The notes under the pieces were generated by a model. The model was given only the letters and a program-made list of their open reading frames with translations, searched no databases and was not told the DNA's origin. Positions 54,376 to 64,000 of a stretch of DNA of 64,000 nt are shown here, one piece after another. Made by a program: the position numbers and the translations under genes. Positions within the stretch are counted from its first letter, which is position 1; each line of letters opens with the position of its first letter. Source of the stretch: Gulbenkiania mobilis (GTDB lineage Bacteria > Pseudomonadota > Gammaproteobacteria > Burkholderiales > Chromobacteriaceae); contig SMDA01000003.1 in assembly GCA_004346645.1 (NCBI GenBank), forward strand, positions 1 to 64,000, written 5' to 3'.

Positions 54376-55539
54376 TCAGTTCAGTTCAGAGCGATTGGGC
54401 GTGAAGCTTTCCCACTCGCCACAGGCGGGGCAGTGCCAGAAGAAGGCGCGCGAGCGGAAGTTGCAGCGCTTGCATCGATGTACCGTCAGGCGCTGGGCAT
54501 GCTTCATCACCACGCCACGCGCCACTTCGGCATCCAGCCGGCTTTCCGGCGAAAGCTCCACCATCTGCGCTTCGATCAAGCGATAGACGCCAGCCAGGCT
54601 CGGACGGGCATGCACGGCTTCTCGCAGCACTTCCAGGGCCTTGGGTTCGCCCTCGTAGGTGGCCACTTTCTGGTACAGCAGGTCGGTCAGCTCCAGTTGC
54701 GGGAAGGTGCGCAGGTAGCCTCGCAGCAGCGCGATGCCTTCCATCGGCCGGCCCTGCTGCTCGTAGGCGTCGAAGAGTCGCTCCGCCGCCATGGAAAGGT
54801 ATTCGAAATTTTGTTTCTCGATGCCCTGCCAGGCAGCGATGGCCGCCTCGACATTGCCCTCGGCCAGTTCCAGATCTCCCTGCAGCAGGCTTGCGCGTAC
54901 GCACTTGCGGTTGGCCGAAAAGGCCTCGGCAAGGTAGGTCCGGGTCTGGGCATAGTTGGAGCGGTAAAGCTCGCCTTGGGCCAGCTCGCAGTAGAATTGC
55001 GCAACCTCATGATGGAAAGTGTGCACATCGCTGCGCAGGGCCCGCGCCACCGTGATCGCCTTTAGCCAGTCACGGTCCTGCTGATAGATGTCCAGCAGTT
55101 GCTGACGTGCAGCCAGCGCCATGTTGCCGTCCACCAGACGGGACAGGATTTCCTCCGCCCGGTCTACCAGGCCCGCCTTGGAAAAGTCCTGTGCCAGTTC
55201 GAAGCGCACGGCATCGCGCTGTGCTGCCGGCAGGTCCGGCCAGTCCAGCAGCGCCTGATGCAGGCGGATGGCGCGGTCGTTTTCGCCTCTGCGGCGGTAC
55301 AGCTTTCCCAGCGTGAGCTGCAGGTCCACCGTGCCCGGCTGCTGCTGGGCCACTTCGGCCAAGGCCTGGGCAGCCTCGCCGGTACGATCCTCCACCAAGG
55401 CATCCAGTCCACGGAAAAAGCCGGCGGGTACGGCGCGCGCCTGTTTGAGTACGGTGCGCATGTCCACGCGCGCGGCAAACCACCCCAGCGCAAAGAAGGC
55501 CGGAAACAGCAACAGCCACCAGAGATCCAGTTCCAACAA
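54376..55539 (-). CDS. lapB: LPS assembly protein B
   Basis: A 387-aa inner-membrane-anchored TPR protein that couples FtsH to LpxC turnover and so tunes LPS synthesis. A membrane helix ([18 protein letters not shown]) is followed by TPR repeats and a C-terminal rubredoxin-like zinc knuckle CKRC...[10 protein letters not shown]. The start is TTG, with TTG-TTG in tandem and AAGGAAG upstream, so either codon may be used. An uptake-like word (54909-54919) is read as SAN. Confidence 0.92.
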   Translation of the reverse strand: MLELDLWWLLLFPAFFALGWFAARVDMRTVLKQARAVPAGFFRGLDALVEDRTGEAAQALAEVAQQQPGTVDLQLTLGKLYRRRGENDRAIRLHQALLDWPDLPAAQRDAVRFELAQDFSKAGLVDRAEEILSRLVDGNMALAARQQLLDIYQQDRDWLKAITVARALRSDVHTFHHEVAQFYCELAQGELYRSNYAQTRTYLAEAFSANRKCVRASLLQGDLELAEGNVEAAIAAWQGIEKQNFEYLSMAAERLFDAYEQQGRPMEGIALLRGYLRTFPQLELTDLLYQKVATYEGEPKALEVLREAVHARPSLAGVYRLIEAQMVELSPESRLDAEVARGVVMKHAQRLTVHRCKRCNFRSRAFFWHCPACGEWESFTPNRSELN

Positions 55540-55591
55540 ACTTCCTTTTGTTCAGGCTCGCGCCGGGCGCACCCGGCAGATCAGGACAGGC

Positions 55592-55882
55592 TCAGCCGGC
55601 GATCGCGTCGCTAGGATCGACGATCGTCTGGCTTTGCGGACGGTTGCGCAACTCCTTCTTGAGTTGCGAAAGCTCGCGCCGCATGCGTAGGTAATAGGAA
55701 AACGTGGCCAGGAGACCCACGGCCACCCCGACGGCGAAGAACACCAGCAGGAAGACGATCAGCGGTGCACTCCACACATGACCGAAGAACAGCTTGAAGT
55801 CGACGCTGTGGCTGTTCTGCACCGTGACTGCAATCAGCAGCAGCAGCAGGGCCAGTTCGATGATCCGCAGCAGATAGCGCAT
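55592..55882 (-). CDS. lapA: LPS assembly protein A domain protein
   Basis: A 96-aa inner-membrane protein with two membrane spans (LLRIIELALLLLLIAVTVQNS and LIVFLLVFFAVGVAVGLLATF) and a basic coiled-coil tail (LRMRRELSQLKKELRN). It is the usual partner encoded just before lapB. Confidence 0.9.
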   Translation of the reverse strand: MRYLLRIIELALLLLLIAVTVQNSHSVDFKLFFGHVWSAPLIVFLLVFFAVGVAVGLLATFSYYLRMRRELSQLKKELRNRPQSQTIVDPSDAIAG

Positions 55883-55983
55883 GGTCCTCTCTCACGACGT
55901 GGTGGCAGAGACCGAAGTGTAAACGATTGATGAAGCCAACCCAAGCAGGGCGCCCGATTCCGCGCTTCAGCACGCCCGGCGAC

Positions 55984-56014
55984 AAAAGAAAAAGCGCCGT
56001 CAGGGACGGCGCTT
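55984..56014 (-). terminator. Terminator of ihfB
   Basis: AAGCGCCGTC-AGG-GACGGCGCTT forms a 10-bp stem, followed on the minus strand by TTTTCTTTT. It separates the cmk-rpsA-ihfB unit from lapAB. Confidence 0.88.
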
Positions 56015-56045
56015 CGTGTCTTGACCGGCAGACGGTCGGTCAGGC

Positions 56046-56360
56046 TCAGCCTTCGTCACGCAGAGAGAGGGACAGGTCCACCCGCTCGCGCAACTCCTTG
56101 CCGGCCTTGAAGTGAGGCACATACTTCTCAGGAACCGAGACGCTGCTGCCCGACTTGGGGTTGCGGCCGACTCGCGGCGGCCGGTAGTTCAGGTCGAAGC
56201 TACCGAAGCCGCGAATTTCGATCCGCTGTCCCTTTGCCAGACTGCTGGCCATCGCATCCAGGATGGTCTTGACGGCCAGCTCAGCGTCCTTGTTGACCAA
56301 CTGAGAATTGCGCTCGGCAAGTCGTTCTGCCAGCCTCGCAATCAGCTCAGACTTGGTCAT
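56046..56360 (-). CDS. ihfB: Integration host factor beta subunit
   Basis: A 104-aa DNA-bending protein. [14 protein letters not shown] at the N-terminus, [28 protein letters not shown] with the intercalating Pro arm, and [14 protein letters not shown]. It follows rpsA by 8 bases, the conserved proteobacterial order. Confidence 0.96.
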   Translation of the reverse strand: MTKSELIARLAERLAERNSQLVNKDAELAVKTILDAMASSLAKGQRIEIRGFGSFDLNYRPPRVGRNPKSGSSVSVPEKYVPHFKAGKELRERVDLSLSLRDEG

Positions 56361-56368
56361 GTCACGCG

Positions 56369-58063
56369 TTACTCGGCGTTATTGCCCGAAAGCTTGGCCT
56401 TCAGCAGGGCGCCGAGGTTGGTCGTGCCGGCGGTAACGTTTTCGGATTGCAGACCCTTGAGGGCGTGGCTTTCTTCCTGAACGTCCTTGGCCTTGATCGA
56501 CAGGCTGATATTGCGGGACTTGCGATCCACGGCAATGATCATCGCCTCCACTTCGTCACCTTCCTTCAGGTGCGTGCGGATGTCTTCAACACGGTCACGC
56601 GACACTTCCGATGCACGCAGGTAGCCTTCAACGTCGGCTTCCAGCTGGATCACTGCACCCTTGGCGTCGATGGTCTTGACAGTGCCTTTCACCATCGAGC
56701 CTTTGTCGTGCATGGCTACGAAGTTGTTGAACGGATCACCTTCGAGCTGCTTGATGCCCAGGGAGATACGCTCTTTCTCGACGTCGATCGACAGAACGAC
56801 GGCTTCAACCTCGTCACCCTTCTTGAACTTGCGTACGGCTTCTTCGCCGGCTTCGGTCCACGACAGGTCGGACAGGTGAACCAGACCATCGATGCCGCCG
56901 GGCAGACCCACGAACACGCCAAAGTCGGTGATCGACTTGATCGCGCCCTTGAGCTTGTCGCCTTTCTTGAAGTTTTCGGCAAACTCGTCCCACGGGTTGG
57001 CCATGCACTGCTTCATACCCAGGCTGATACGACGGCGGTCTTCGTCGATCTCGAGGATCATCACTTCGACTTCGTCGCCAACCTGCACCACCTTGGACGG
57101 GTGTACGTTCTTGTTGGTCCAGTCCATCTCGGACACGTGCACCAGGCCTTCGATACCCTGTTCGATCTCGACGAACGCACCGTAGTCGGTCAGGTTGGTC
57201 ACCTTGCCGAACAGGCGGGTGCCCGACGGGTAACGACGCGACAGGCCCACCCACGGATCTTCGCCCAGCTGCTTCAGGCCCAGGGATACGCGGTTCTTCT
57301 CTTGGTCGAACTTGAGGACCTTGGCTTCCACCTCGTCGCCAACGGCCAGAACTTCGGACGGGTGCTTCACGCGGCGCCATGCCAGGTCGGTGATGTGCAG
57401 CAGGCCATCAATACCGCCCAGGTCAACGAACGCACCGTAGTCGGTGATGTTCTTGACGATGCCCTTGACCACGGCACCCTCTTTGAGGGTTTCGAGCAGA
57501 GCCTTGCGCTCTTCGCCCAGGGTCTCTTCCAGAACTGCACGGCGGGAAACGACCACGTTGTTGCGCTTGCGGTCGAGCTTGATCACCTTGAACTCGATCT
57601 GCTTGCCTTCGTACGGCGTGGTGTCCTTCACCGGACGCACGTCCACCAGGGAGCCCGGCAGGAAGGCGCGGATGCCGTTGACCATGACGGTCAGACCACC
57701 CTTGACCTTGCCGCTGATCAGGCCGGACAGGATCTTGCCGGTTTCCAGGGCTTCTTCCAGCTCCACCCAGGCGGCCAGGCGCTTGGCTTTCTCGCGGGAC
57801 AGCTTGGTTTCGCCGAAACCGTTTTCCAGCGCGTCGATCGCGACGGTGACGAAGTCGCCAACGGCCACTTCCACTTCGCCCTGATCGTTCTTGAATTCGT
57901 CAACGCTGATCAGCGACTCCGACTTCAGGCCGGCGTTAACGGTTACAAAGTTGGAATCAACGGCAACGACTTCGGCCGTGATCACTTCGCCCACGCGCAT
58001 GTCCTGACGGGTCAGGCTCTCTTCGAACAGCTGGGCAAAGTTTTCCATGGAGAGGGTAGTCAT
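56369..58063 (-). CDS. rpsA: 30S ribosomal protein S1
   Basis: A 564-aa protein with six S1 RNA-binding repeats, needed to load structured mRNAs. Repeats include [43 protein letters not shown] and [22 protein letters not shown]. Start [15 protein letters not shown] (58063); the longer frame reaching 58282 overlaps cmk and is rejected. It lacks uptake-like words over its whole length. Confidence 0.97.
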   Translation of the reverse strand: MTTLSMENFAQLFEESLTRQDMRVGEVITAEVVAVDSNFVTVNAGLKSESLISVDEFKNDQGEVEVAVGDFVTVAIDALENGFGETKLSREKAKRLAAWVELEEALETGKILSGLISGKVKGGLTVMVNGIRAFLPGSLVDVRPVKDTTPYEGKQIEFKVIKLDRKRNNVVVSRRAVLEETLGEERKALLETLKEGAVVKGIVKNITDYGAFVDLGGIDGLLHITDLAWRRVKHPSEVLAVGDEVEAKVLKFDQEKNRVSLGLKQLGEDPWVGLSRRYPSGTRLFGKVTNLTDYGAFVEIEQGIEGLVHVSEMDWTNKNVHPSKVVQVGDEVEVMILEIDEDRRRISLGMKQCMANPWDEFAENFKKGDKLKGAIKSITDFGVFVGLPGGIDGLVHLSDLSWTEAGEEAVRKFKKGDEVEAVVLSIDVEKERISLGIKQLEGDPFNNFVAMHDKGSMVKGTVKTIDAKGAVIQLEADVEGYLRASEVSRDRVEDIRTHLKEGDEVEAMIIAVDRKSRNISLSIKAKDVQEESHALKGLQSENVTAGTTNLGALLKAKLSGNNAE

Positions 58064-58145
58064 CAAGCTTACTCTCGGTGCAGGCCTTGCGGCTTGCGGG
58101 GTTGAGGTTGAAATTGGCCGACGGACACCCGCCGGCACCGGAAAA

Positions 58146-58823
58146 TCATTGGCCGGAGACCTGTCGTGCCGCGAACCAGCCCAGCACCTGGTCGACCGCC
58201 TGGTCGATGGCAAGGGCTGTGGTATCGAGCAGCAGGGCATCCGGCTCTTGTCGCAACGGCGCCACCGGTCGGGCCGCGTCACGCGCGTCCCGCTCGACGA
58301 TGTCGTGCAGAATCTGCGGGAGGTTAGCAGATTCTCCTTTTTCGATCAACTGCTTATGTCGCCTTTCAGCCCTGCACTCCGCGCTGGCGGTCAGATAGAC
58401 CTTGAGCGTGGCATCGGGAAACACCACCGAGCCCATGTCGCGCCCGTCGGTCACCAGGCCAGGCAAACAGCGGAAGGCGCGTTGCCGCGCCAGCAGAGCT
58501 TCCCGGACGGCGGGCAGGGCCCCGACGCGCGAAGCGCCGATGCCGATCTCCTCGCTACGGATGATGTTGCCGGCCTCGATTCCGTCCAGCCGCATGCCGC
58601 CGCAGGAAAAGTCCACGGGTAAGGCGGCGGCCGCGGCGGCCAGGCCGGGCTCATCGCTCCAGTCAATCCCGCGCTGCTTGGCATGCAGGGCAAGCAGGCG
58701 GTAAAGCGACCCGGAGTCCAGGTAATGAAAGCCGAGTCGTTCGGCCACACGGGCGGCCACGGTACCCTTTCCGGACGCGGAGGGGCCGTCGATGGCGATG
58801 ACGGGAGGGAGGGAGGCGGTCAT
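58146..58823 (-). CDS. cmk: Cytidylate kinase
   Basis: A 225-aa NMP kinase. P-loop [36 protein letters not shown], and [23 protein letters not shown] with the CMP-binding Arg/Asp set. It is immediately upstream of rpsA and divergent from aroA, which lies 191 bases away. Confidence 0.96.
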   Translation of the reverse strand: MTASLPPVIAIDGPSASGKGTVAARVAERLGFHYLDSGSLYRLLALHAKQRGIDWSDEPGLAAAAAALPVDFSCGGMRLDGIEAGNIIRSEEIGIGASRVGALPAVREALLARQRAFRCLPGLVTDGRDMGSVVFPDATLKVYLTASAECRAERRHKQLIEKGESANLPQILHDIVERDARDAARPVAPLRQEPDALLLDTTALAIDQAVDQVLGWFAARQVSGQ

Positions 58824-59014
58824 GAATGCTGGGTTCCGAATAGCCGGACGCTGCCGGCGGACAAAGCGGCCATTTTAGCGCAGCTTGGAAATGTGTCGGT
58901 AAAAACCGCCGCTGCCGGGATTTGCGCACCGCTGCCGCCGGGCGGTAGAGTGCAGGACACAAGGCGGTGAGGCACCGCGATAACGAGACAGCCTGCAAGA
59001 CGCAACGGAAACTC

Positions 59015-60310
59015 ATGGAACACTTGTCGCTTTCCCCAATCGCCCGGGCCGCCGGTACGGTGGCACTGCCCGGCTCCAAAAGCATCTCCAACCGAACCCT
59101 GCTGCTGGCCGCCCTCTCCGGTGGTGTGACGCTGGTGCGTGACCTGCTGGATTCGGACGACATCCGCCACATGCTCAATGCCCTGGGCCTGCTGGGCGTG
59201 AAGGTGGAGCCCGCCGGTGGCAACGACTTTCGCGTCGAAGGCACGGGCGGTGCGTTTCCGGTCAAGAGCGCCGACCTCTTCCTTGGCAATGCCGGCACTG
59301 CCTTCAGGCCGCTGACGGCCGCCCTGGCGCTGATGCAGGGGCAGTACCGGCTCTCGGGGGTGCCACGTATGCACGAGCGTCCGATTGGTGATCTGGTAGA
59401 CGCGCTGCGCGTGGCCGGAGCGGATATCGCCTATCTGGAGCACCCGGGCTTCCCCCCCCTGGCCATTGGCCCTGCCACGCTGGACACCGGGCGACCGATT
59501 CCGGTGAAGGGCAATGTGTCGAGCCAGTTCCTGACCGCCTTGCTGATGGCCCTGCCACTGACGGGTGAGACAGTCACCATTGAGGTGGAGGGGGAACTGA
59601 TCTCCAAGCCTTACATTGAGATCACGCTCAACCTGATGGCGCGCTTCGGGGTGGAGGTGGAGCGCCATGGCTGGTCACGCTTCGTAGTGCCTGGTGGACA
59701 AGGCTATCTTTCGCCGGGCGAGATCACCGTGGAGGGCGATGCCTCCAGCGCCTCCTACTTCCTGGCCGCCGGAGCCATCAGCGGCGGGCCGGTGCGGGTC
59801 ACGGGGGTTGGCCGAAGCAGTATCCAGGGGGACGTGCGCTTTACCGAAGTCCTACAGGCGATGGGGGCACAGGTGGAAATGGGCGACAACTGGATTGAGG
59901 TGCGCGGGCCGGCGTCGGGCCGCCTGCAGGCGCTGGATGCGGATCTCAACCATATTCCCGACGCGGCGATGACGATAGCTGTAACGGCGCTGGCCGCAGA
60001 AGGCACCACCGTGATCCGCAACGTAGAGAGCTGGCGGGTAAAGGAAACCGACCGGCTCGCCGCCATGGCCACCGAATTGCGCAAGCTCGGGGCCAGCGTG
60101 ACCGAGGGGCGCGACAGCCTGACCATCATTCCGCCCGCCCGCCTGACGCCCGATGCCTGCATCGACACCTATGACGACCACCGTATGGCGATGTGTTTTT
60201 CGCTGGTGGCGCTGATGGGTGTTCCGGTAAGGATCAACGATCCGGGCTGTGTGGCAAAGACCTTCCCCGATTACTTCCGTGTGTTCGAAACGCTGCGCCA
60301 GCCGGCCTGA
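59015..60310 (+). CDS. aroA: 3-phosphoshikimate 1-carboxyvinyltransferase (EPSP synthase)
   Basis: A 431-aa shikimate-pathway enzyme. Class I signature motifs are [17 protein letters not shown] and [17 protein letters not shown], with [17 protein letters not shown] and [12 protein letters not shown]. The start at 59015 (MEHLSLSP) was chosen over an upstream in-frame codon. With tyrA nearby it gives an aromatic amino-acid neighbourhood. An uptake-like word (59806-59816) is read out of the usual frames as VGRS. Confidence 0.96.
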   Translation: MEHLSLSPIARAAGTVALPGSKSISNRTLLLAALSGGVTLVRDLLDSDDIRHMLNALGLLGVKVEPAGGNDFRVEGTGGAFPVKSADLFLGNAGTAFRPLTAALALMQGQYRLSGVPRMHERPIGDLVDALRVAGADIAYLEHPGFPPLAIGPATLDTGRPIPVKGNVSSQFLTALLMALPLTGETVTIEVEGELISKPYIEITLNLMARFGVEVERHGWSRFVVPGGQGYLSPGEITVEGDASSASYFLAAGAISGGPVRVTGVGRSSIQGDVRFTEVLQAMGAQVEMGDNWIEVRGPASGRLQALDADLNHIPDAAMTIAVTALAAEGTTVIRNVESWRVKETDRLAAMATELRKLGASVTEGRDSLTIIPPARLTPDACIDTYDDHRMAMCFSLVALMGVPVRINDPGCVAKTFPDYFRVFETLRQPA

Positions 60311-60326
60311 GACACATTACCCCGAG

Positions 60327-60351
60327 AAAAGCGCCCCAAAGGGCGCTTTTT
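60327..60351. terminator. Terminator of aroA
   Basis: AAAAGCGCCC-CAAA-GGGCGCTTTTT, a 10-bp stem with flanking A and T runs. Confidence 0.92.
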
Positions 60352-60371
60352 CGTGCGCCACTCTTTCTTAC

Positions 60372-60419
60372 CACCTATATATTGATAATTAAAAAGCAAT
60401 AAAACACAATATATAGCGT
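60372..60419. promoter_or_regulatory. Pair of NrdR boxes upstream of the NTP pyrophosphohydrolase gene
   Basis: Two elements with perfect NrdR core sequence are present: CTATATATTG within 60372-60387 and CAATATATAG within 60404-60419 (ACACAATATATAGCGT). Both fit ACACWATATATWGTGT and their starts are 32 bases apart, about three helical turns. They lie 23 bases before the start codon in an otherwise GC-rich region. Confidence 0.75.
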
Positions 60420-60441
60420 TTTGAAACCGAAATTGCTCTCC

Positions 60442-60897
60442 ATGTCCACCGTTTTTGCCGACCGCCGCCAGTTCATGCAACGCTTCGGGCTGGAGGTGCC
60501 ACTCGAACCCAGCCATGCCCCTGCCGCACTCGCCCTGTGGGAAACCATGCTGCATGAGGAGTGGCAGGAGTTTCAGGAAGCCTTGGCGGCTTACCGGACG
60601 AGCCGTCCGGGCGCAGAGCGGGAGGTGGCGATGGCCGAGCTGACGGCGGAAGGAGTGGATCTGCTCAACGTGATCAGCAGCCTGTTGCTCTCCCAAGGTC
60701 TGCCGGTGGAAGAAATGTTCGCCGAGATCCATGCCGCCAACCTGCGCAAGCGGGTAAACGGCCAAGTGATACGCCGCCCTGATGGCAAGATACTGAAGCC
60801 GGAAGGGTGGCAAGCAGCCGACAAGCTGGGCGTGATACGGCGAGCACGGCAGATGCACGCGCCGGGTGACGCCACGCCGGCTAGCCCTGACGCATAA
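60442..60897 (+). CDS. MazG/PRA-PH-like nucleotide pyrophosphohydrolase
   Basis: A 151-aa all-alpha NTP pyrophosphohydrolase. The metal-binding helices are visible as MLHEEWQEFQEAL (ExxE) and MAELTAEGVDLLNVIS (ExxxxxxD type), and a C-terminal segment RRPDGKILKPEGW is typical of dNTP house-cleaning members. The start at 60442 (MSTVFADRR) is preferred to a TTG seven codons upstream. Paired NrdR boxes in the promoter link it to deoxynucleotide metabolism. The 3' end overlaps tyrA by 17 bases, convergently. Confidence 0.82.
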   Translation: MSTVFADRRQFMQRFGLEVPLEPSHAPAALALWETMLHEEWQEFQEALAAYRTSRPGAEREVAMAELTAEGVDLLNVISSLLLSQGLPVEEMFAEIHAANLRKRVNGQVIRRPDGKILKPEGWQAADKLGVIRRARQMHAPGDATPASPDA

Positions 60898-61765
60898 AGC
60901 GCTGGTTCCAAGCCACCCGTGCGGCTCGCGCGGTGTCGAAAGTTTCGGTCAGCCGTGCACTGTCGCCCGTGCTGACGGCCGCTTCAAGCTGCTCAAGCGT
61001 TGCGCGATAGGTGGCCAGTTCATCCAGAAGTGCCTCGCGGTTGGCCAGCGCGATGTCGCGCCACATCTCGGGATGGCTGCCGGCAATGCGGGTGAAATCG
61101 CGAAAGCCCGTGGCGGCGAAATCGAAACAGCGCGCGGCATTGGGCTTGCGGGCGATCATGTCCACGTAGGCGAAGGCGAGCAGGTGGGGCAGATGGCTGA
61201 CCGCGGCGAAGATGGCGTCATGCTCGAGTGGGGCCAGCCGTTCGATGCGCGCACCGCATGCCTGCCAGAGTGCACCAACCGTATTGCAGGCGTCGGAGTC
61301 AGTTTCGGCCAACGGTGTCAGTACCACCTTGCGGTTCTCGTAGAGGCCGTACTGCGCGGCCGTAGCGCCGGAGAGATCCGACCCGGCAATTGGGTGAGCG
61401 GGCACGCAGCGCGCCAGATGGGGGGCCAGATGAGCGCGCATCAGGGCAACCACATCGCCCTTGGTGCTGCCGGCATCGGTGACGATGGCGTGCGGGGCCA
61501 GCGTGGTGGACAGCGCCTGCATTAGCGCCCCCATCTGCCCCACGGGCGTGGCCAGGAGCACCAGATCGGCACGGCCGGCCACAGCGGCGATGTCCTGGGC
61601 CACCTCATCCACCACGCCCAGTTCCAGCGCCCGGCGCAGGTTTTCCGGCGACCGTCCGACCCCGATCACGTGGCCCACCCGGCCGGCTCGCTTGAGTCCC
61701 AGCGCAAACGATCCGCCGATCAGCCCGACGCCGGCCACCACCAAGGTCCCGATGCTTTCCTGCAC
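60881..61765 (-). CDS. tyrA: Prephenate dehydrogenase
   Basis: A 294-aa NAD(P)-dependent enzyme of tyrosine synthesis. Rossmann motif LVVAGVGLIGGSFALGLKRAG, DAGSTKGDV, the substrate His in CVPAHPIAGSDLSG, and HDAIFAAVSHLPHLLAFA. It has no chorismate mutase or ACT domain. The start codon is GTG. A one-mismatch uptake-like word lies at 61304-61314. Confidence 0.93.
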   Translation of the reverse strand: MQESIGTLVVAGVGLIGGSFALGLKRAGRVGHVIGVGRSPENLRRALELGVVDEVAQDIAAVAGRADLVLLATPVGQMGALMQALSTTLAPHAIVTDAGSTKGDVVALMRAHLAPHLARCVPAHPIAGSDLSGATAAQYGLYENRKVVLTPLAETDSDACNTVGALWQACGARIERLAPLEHDAIFAAVSHLPHLLAFAYVDMIARKPNAARCFDFAATGFRDFTRIAGSHPEMWRDIALANREALLDELATYRATLEQLEAAVSTGDSARLTETFDTARAARVAWNQRFMRQG

Positions 61766-61866
61766 CCTTTTCCCCTTCGCTGCGAGAGTTCTTCATCCGT
61801 TGACTGGAAGGGCTATCATAACGCCATTTTGCACTGCCGCACCGCTGCGGCCCGAAAGGGTGAGCC

Positions 61867-62154
61867 ATGCCCCTGACGCTGTATGTGTATTTCAAGCTCG
61901 ACGAGACCGAGCCGGCCCTGATCGGCTCGCTGGCCGACCTGACGGTGGCCATGCAGGAAGATCTTGCGGGGTCCGCAACCTGCACGCGCCAGGCGCTGCT
62001 GCGGCGGCGCGACGATGCGCTGACCTGGATGGAAATATACGAAGGTATTGTCGATGCGGAGCAGTTCCGTAGCGTCTTGGCCGAAGCACGCAGCCGCTAC
62101 GGCCTTGACCGGTTCGGCCTCATCCGGCATGAGGAATGGTTTCAGCCCCTCTAG
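61867..62154 (+). CDS. DUF4936-like small protein
   Basis: A 95-aa soluble protein with an alpha-beta (ferredoxin-like) pattern: LTLYVYFKLDE, CTRQALLRRRDDALTWMEIYEGI and EWFQPL. It resembles the betaproteobacterial DUF4936 family of unknown function. It is divergent from tyrA and convergent with pabC. Confidence 0.75.
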   Translation: MPLTLYVYFKLDETEPALIGSLADLTVAMQEDLAGSATCTRQALLRRRDDALTWMEIYEGIVDAEQFRSVLAEARSRYGLDRFGLIRHEEWFQPL

Positions 62155-62231
62155 CAGGCTGGCACGAGCGGGCACGGGTGGAGCCTGCCGTAACCTGCAC
62201 CTGAACGCGCGTCCGGCAGCCTGTATACGTC

Positions 62232-63041
62232 TTAGCCCCGCTCCAAGGCCAGGCACGCTTGCAGCCGCCGCGTCAGCGCGCCCACAGGCCAGGCCCGCTC
62301 ATCAAGCCTGGTCACCGGCCAGAGCCCTGCCAGGCTGTTGCCGATGAAGACCTCGTCCGCCTGCAGTAGGCATTCTCGACTGAGGCGGATCTCCCGCACC
62401 GACAGCCCGAGGGAGGCGGCCGCCTCCATTAGCCAGGCGCGCAGGGCGCCGGAAACGCCGCAGCGGTCCAGCACGGGCGTGATGAGGACGCCGGATCGAA
62501 CCATGAACAGGTTGGTCATAGTACCTTCCACCACGCTGCCCTCGGTATCGCACATCAGTCCTTCGGCCACCCCCGGATCGCTCCACTCGCTGCGCGCCAG
62601 AACGTTTTCCAGACGGTTGAGATGCTTGATGCCCGCCAAGCGGGGCTGGATGGCGAGCGGGGTGAGGCACCACCGCACGCACACGCCCTCCTCCGCCCGC
62701 TCGGGCGGATAGCCCCCCCAGGGAGCAGCACTCACGATGCGAGTGGGATGCATCACCTCGGGCATCGCATAGCCGCGCGGCCCCTCACCACGGGTGAGCA
62801 TCACCTTGACAACCGCCCTGGGCAAATCGGCGCACACCTGCCCGATCTCCTGCAGAAGCAGCGCCTCTTCCGGGCAGGGCAGTCTCAGCGCCAAGCAGTC
62901 TGCCGCAAGACGCTGCCAGTGCCAGCGCCACAACAGGGGATGCCCGGCCTTCACCTCCAGCGTCCGGTAAATCCCGTCGCCGTAGGCAAGCCCGCGGTCC
63001 TGAGCGGAAAGCAGCGTCCCAGGCTGGCCGTTGATCAGCAT
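62232..63041 (-). CDS. pabC: Aminodeoxychorismate lyase
   Basis: A 269-aa fold-type IV PLP enzyme releasing p-aminobenzoate and pyruvate for folate synthesis. The PLP lysine is in IKHLNRLENVLAR, with DRGLAYGDGIYRTL, EGSVVEGTMTNLFMV and DEVFIGNSLAGLWPV. It lies downstream of pabB in the same direction. Confidence 0.93.
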   Translation of the reverse strand: MLINGQPGTLLSAQDRGLAYGDGIYRTLEVKAGHPLLWRWHWQRLAADCLALRLPCPEEALLLQEIGQVCADLPRAVVKVMLTRGEGPRGYAMPEVMHPTRIVSAAPWGGYPPERAEEGVCVRWCLTPLAIQPRLAGIKHLNRLENVLARSEWSDPGVAEGLMCDTEGSVVEGTMTNLFMVRSGVLITPVLDRCGVSGALRAWLMEAAASLGLSVREIRLSRECLLQADEVFIGNSLAGLWPVTRLDERAWPVGALTRRLQACLALERG

Positions 63042-63182
63042 GTCAGTACTCCTTGGTGAGTCGAGCGTGTTGGATCACTAAAAAAGCACCCAAAGCCAGC
63101 CTACTCAGGTGCAGGCCGGTTTGCGCTGCGACGGCATCCTCCTCCTCTGCCGGGGAAGGCCGCCCCCGTTCGGCCAACCCTG

Positions 63183-64000
63183 TCAGGCGCCCGTCACCCC
63201 CAGGGCCCGCAACAGTCCTCGAGCCTTGTGCCGTGTTTCCTCAAGTTCGCGTTGTGGGTCGGAATCGGCCACAATCCCCCCGCCTGCCCGGAAACGCAGC
63301 TGCTGGCCCTGTTGCATAAAGGTGCGGATGAGGATGTTCAAGTCCATGGTTCCGTCGCGGTTGATGTAGCCTAGGCTGCCGGTATACGCACGTCGTGCCG
63401 AAGGTTCCAGTTCGCGGATGATCTGCATCGTCCTCACCTTGGGGCAGCCGGTGATCGTCCCCCCCGGAAACAGTGCCCGGACCACATCCACCGGGGCCAC
63501 ACCCGGCTGCAGGCGGCCACGCACGTTTGATTCGATGTGGTGGACATACGCATAGCTCGCCACCGCCATCAGCTCGTTGACCTCCACCGTGCCCGGCTGG
63601 CTGATCCGCCCCAGATCGTTGCGCTCCAGATCGATCAGCATCACATGCTCGGCCCGCTCCTTGAGGCTGCCGATCAACCGGGCCTTGAGGGCTGCATCCT
63701 CGGCCGCATCGCTCGAACGCGGATGGGTACCAGCGATCGGGCGCGTTTCCGCCCAGCCGTCCCGCACCCGTACCAGCCGCTCAGGCGAGGAGCTGACGAT
63801 CTGGGCATGGCCAAAGTCCGCCAGTGCAGAGAAAGGTGCCGGATTAGCGCGGCGCAAGGCTGCAAACAGGTCGGCAGGCTGCACGTCTTCGGCCAAGGTA
63901 GCCTGCCAGCCGCGCGAAATGTTCACCTGAAACACATCCCCTTCGCGGATGTAGCGCTTGATGCGCACCACCGCGTCGGTGTATTGGGCCGGCGCATCTT
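63183..64000 (-). CDS. pabB: Aminodeoxychorismate synthase component I, C-terminal part
   Basis: The 3' 272 codons of a chorismate-binding enzyme whose 5' part lies beyond the right edge. Segments are YIREGDVFQVNISRGW, FSALADFGHAQIVSSSPERLV, RPIAGTHPRS, ERAEHVMLIDLERNDLGRI, LFPGGTITGCPKVRTMQII and YTGSLGYINRDGTMDLNILIRT. PABA synthase rather than anthranilate synthase is favoured by pabC downstream. An exact uptake-like word lies 4-14 bases beyond the stop codon. Confidence 0.92.
   Translation of the reverse strand, partial: DAPAQYTDAVVRIKRYIREGDVFQVNISRGWQATLAEDVQPADLFAALRRANPAPFSALADFGHAQIVSSSPERLVRVRDGWAETRPIAGTHPRSSDAAEDAALKARLIGSLKERAEHVMLIDLERNDLGRISQPGTVEVNELMAVASYAYVHHIESNVRGRLQPGVAPVDVVRALFPGGTITGCPKVRTMQIIRELEPSARRAYTGSLGYINRDGTMDLNILIRTFMQQGQQLRFRAGGGIVADSDPQRELEETRHKARGLLRALGVTGA

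Noticed and set aside
58064..58282. N-terminal extension of ribosomal protein S1
   Set aside because: It overlaps the end of cmk and has no S1-like sequence; [15 protein letters not shown] is the usual N-terminus.

Overview
The window is GC-rich chromosomal DNA of a betaproteobacterium, most likely order Neisseriales outside Neisseria itself (a Chromobacterium/Laribacter/Gulbenkiania-like lineage). Supporting signs are the cmk-rpsA-ihfB-lapA-lapB-pyrF order, an EarP/EF-P pair with Arg32, a 289-aa bacterial phenylalanine hydroxylase, a dadR-dadA-dadX locus and an rrn leader of betaproteobacterial type. Almost everything is core metabolism or regulation. I see no prophage, insertion sequence, integrase or CRISPR array.

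Layout. 1-6.3 kb: promoter and boxA leader of an rRNA operon that leaves the window to the left, rnr, three identical tRNA-Leu genes, a thioredoxin-like gene, purU and folD, then a tRNA-Pro/Arg/His/His cluster. 6.4-14.7 kb: accessory metabolism and regulators (two FCD-type GntR regulators, LysR with two pirins, a CynX-like exporter, a CYP152-type P450, an amino-acid-type solute-binding protein). 14.8-18.1 kb: a three-PAS sensor kinase and FixJ-type regulator. 18.5-23 kb: dadX-dadA, a divergent Lrp regulator, and amtB behind a sigma-54/NtrC promoter. 23.2-29.3 kb: a soluble chemoreceptor, a YbaK protein, an unusual aminopropyltransferase-like protein, and thiBPQ behind a TPP riboswitch. A candidate sigma-54-driven small RNA follows at 29.24-29.37 kb. 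29.5-34.9 kb: a tail-anchored GNAT-like protein and a hybrid kinase/response regulator pair. 35-38.6 kb: phhA with a divergent Lrp regulator, and an XRE-cupin regulator divergent from an amidotransferase and a MOSC protein. 38.9-48 kb: class II ribonucleotide reductase with NrdR boxes, a PuuA-like glutamine synthetase, earP-efp, zapE and cysM. 48.2-64 kb: a phytase-like secreted protein, LPS/heptose genes, pyrF, lapBA, ihfB, rpsA, cmk, aroA, an NTP pyrophosphohydrolase behind NrdR boxes, tyrA, pabC and the 3' part of pabB.

The most striking signal lies across the genes. An 11-base word, GGTTGGCCGAA (extended RGGTTGGCCGAAR), occurs 29 times exactly and at least 6 more times with one mismatch. 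It is found on both strands, inside genes and between them, and twice as close inverted pairs next to gene 3' ends. By simple arithmetic about 0.03 copies are expected. The density, mixed orientation, tolerance within coding sequence and terminator-like pairs resemble the DNA uptake sequences of Neisseria and Pasteurellaceae, but the word does not contain the CTG core of the Neisseria dialects. I propose it as an uptake-sequence-like element of this lineage.

Other leads are the sigma-54-type small RNA, paired NrdR boxes in front of a MazG-like pyrophosphohydrolase as well as in front of nrdJ, an aminopropyltransferase homologue that has lost key acidic residues, and several clean palindromic operators.
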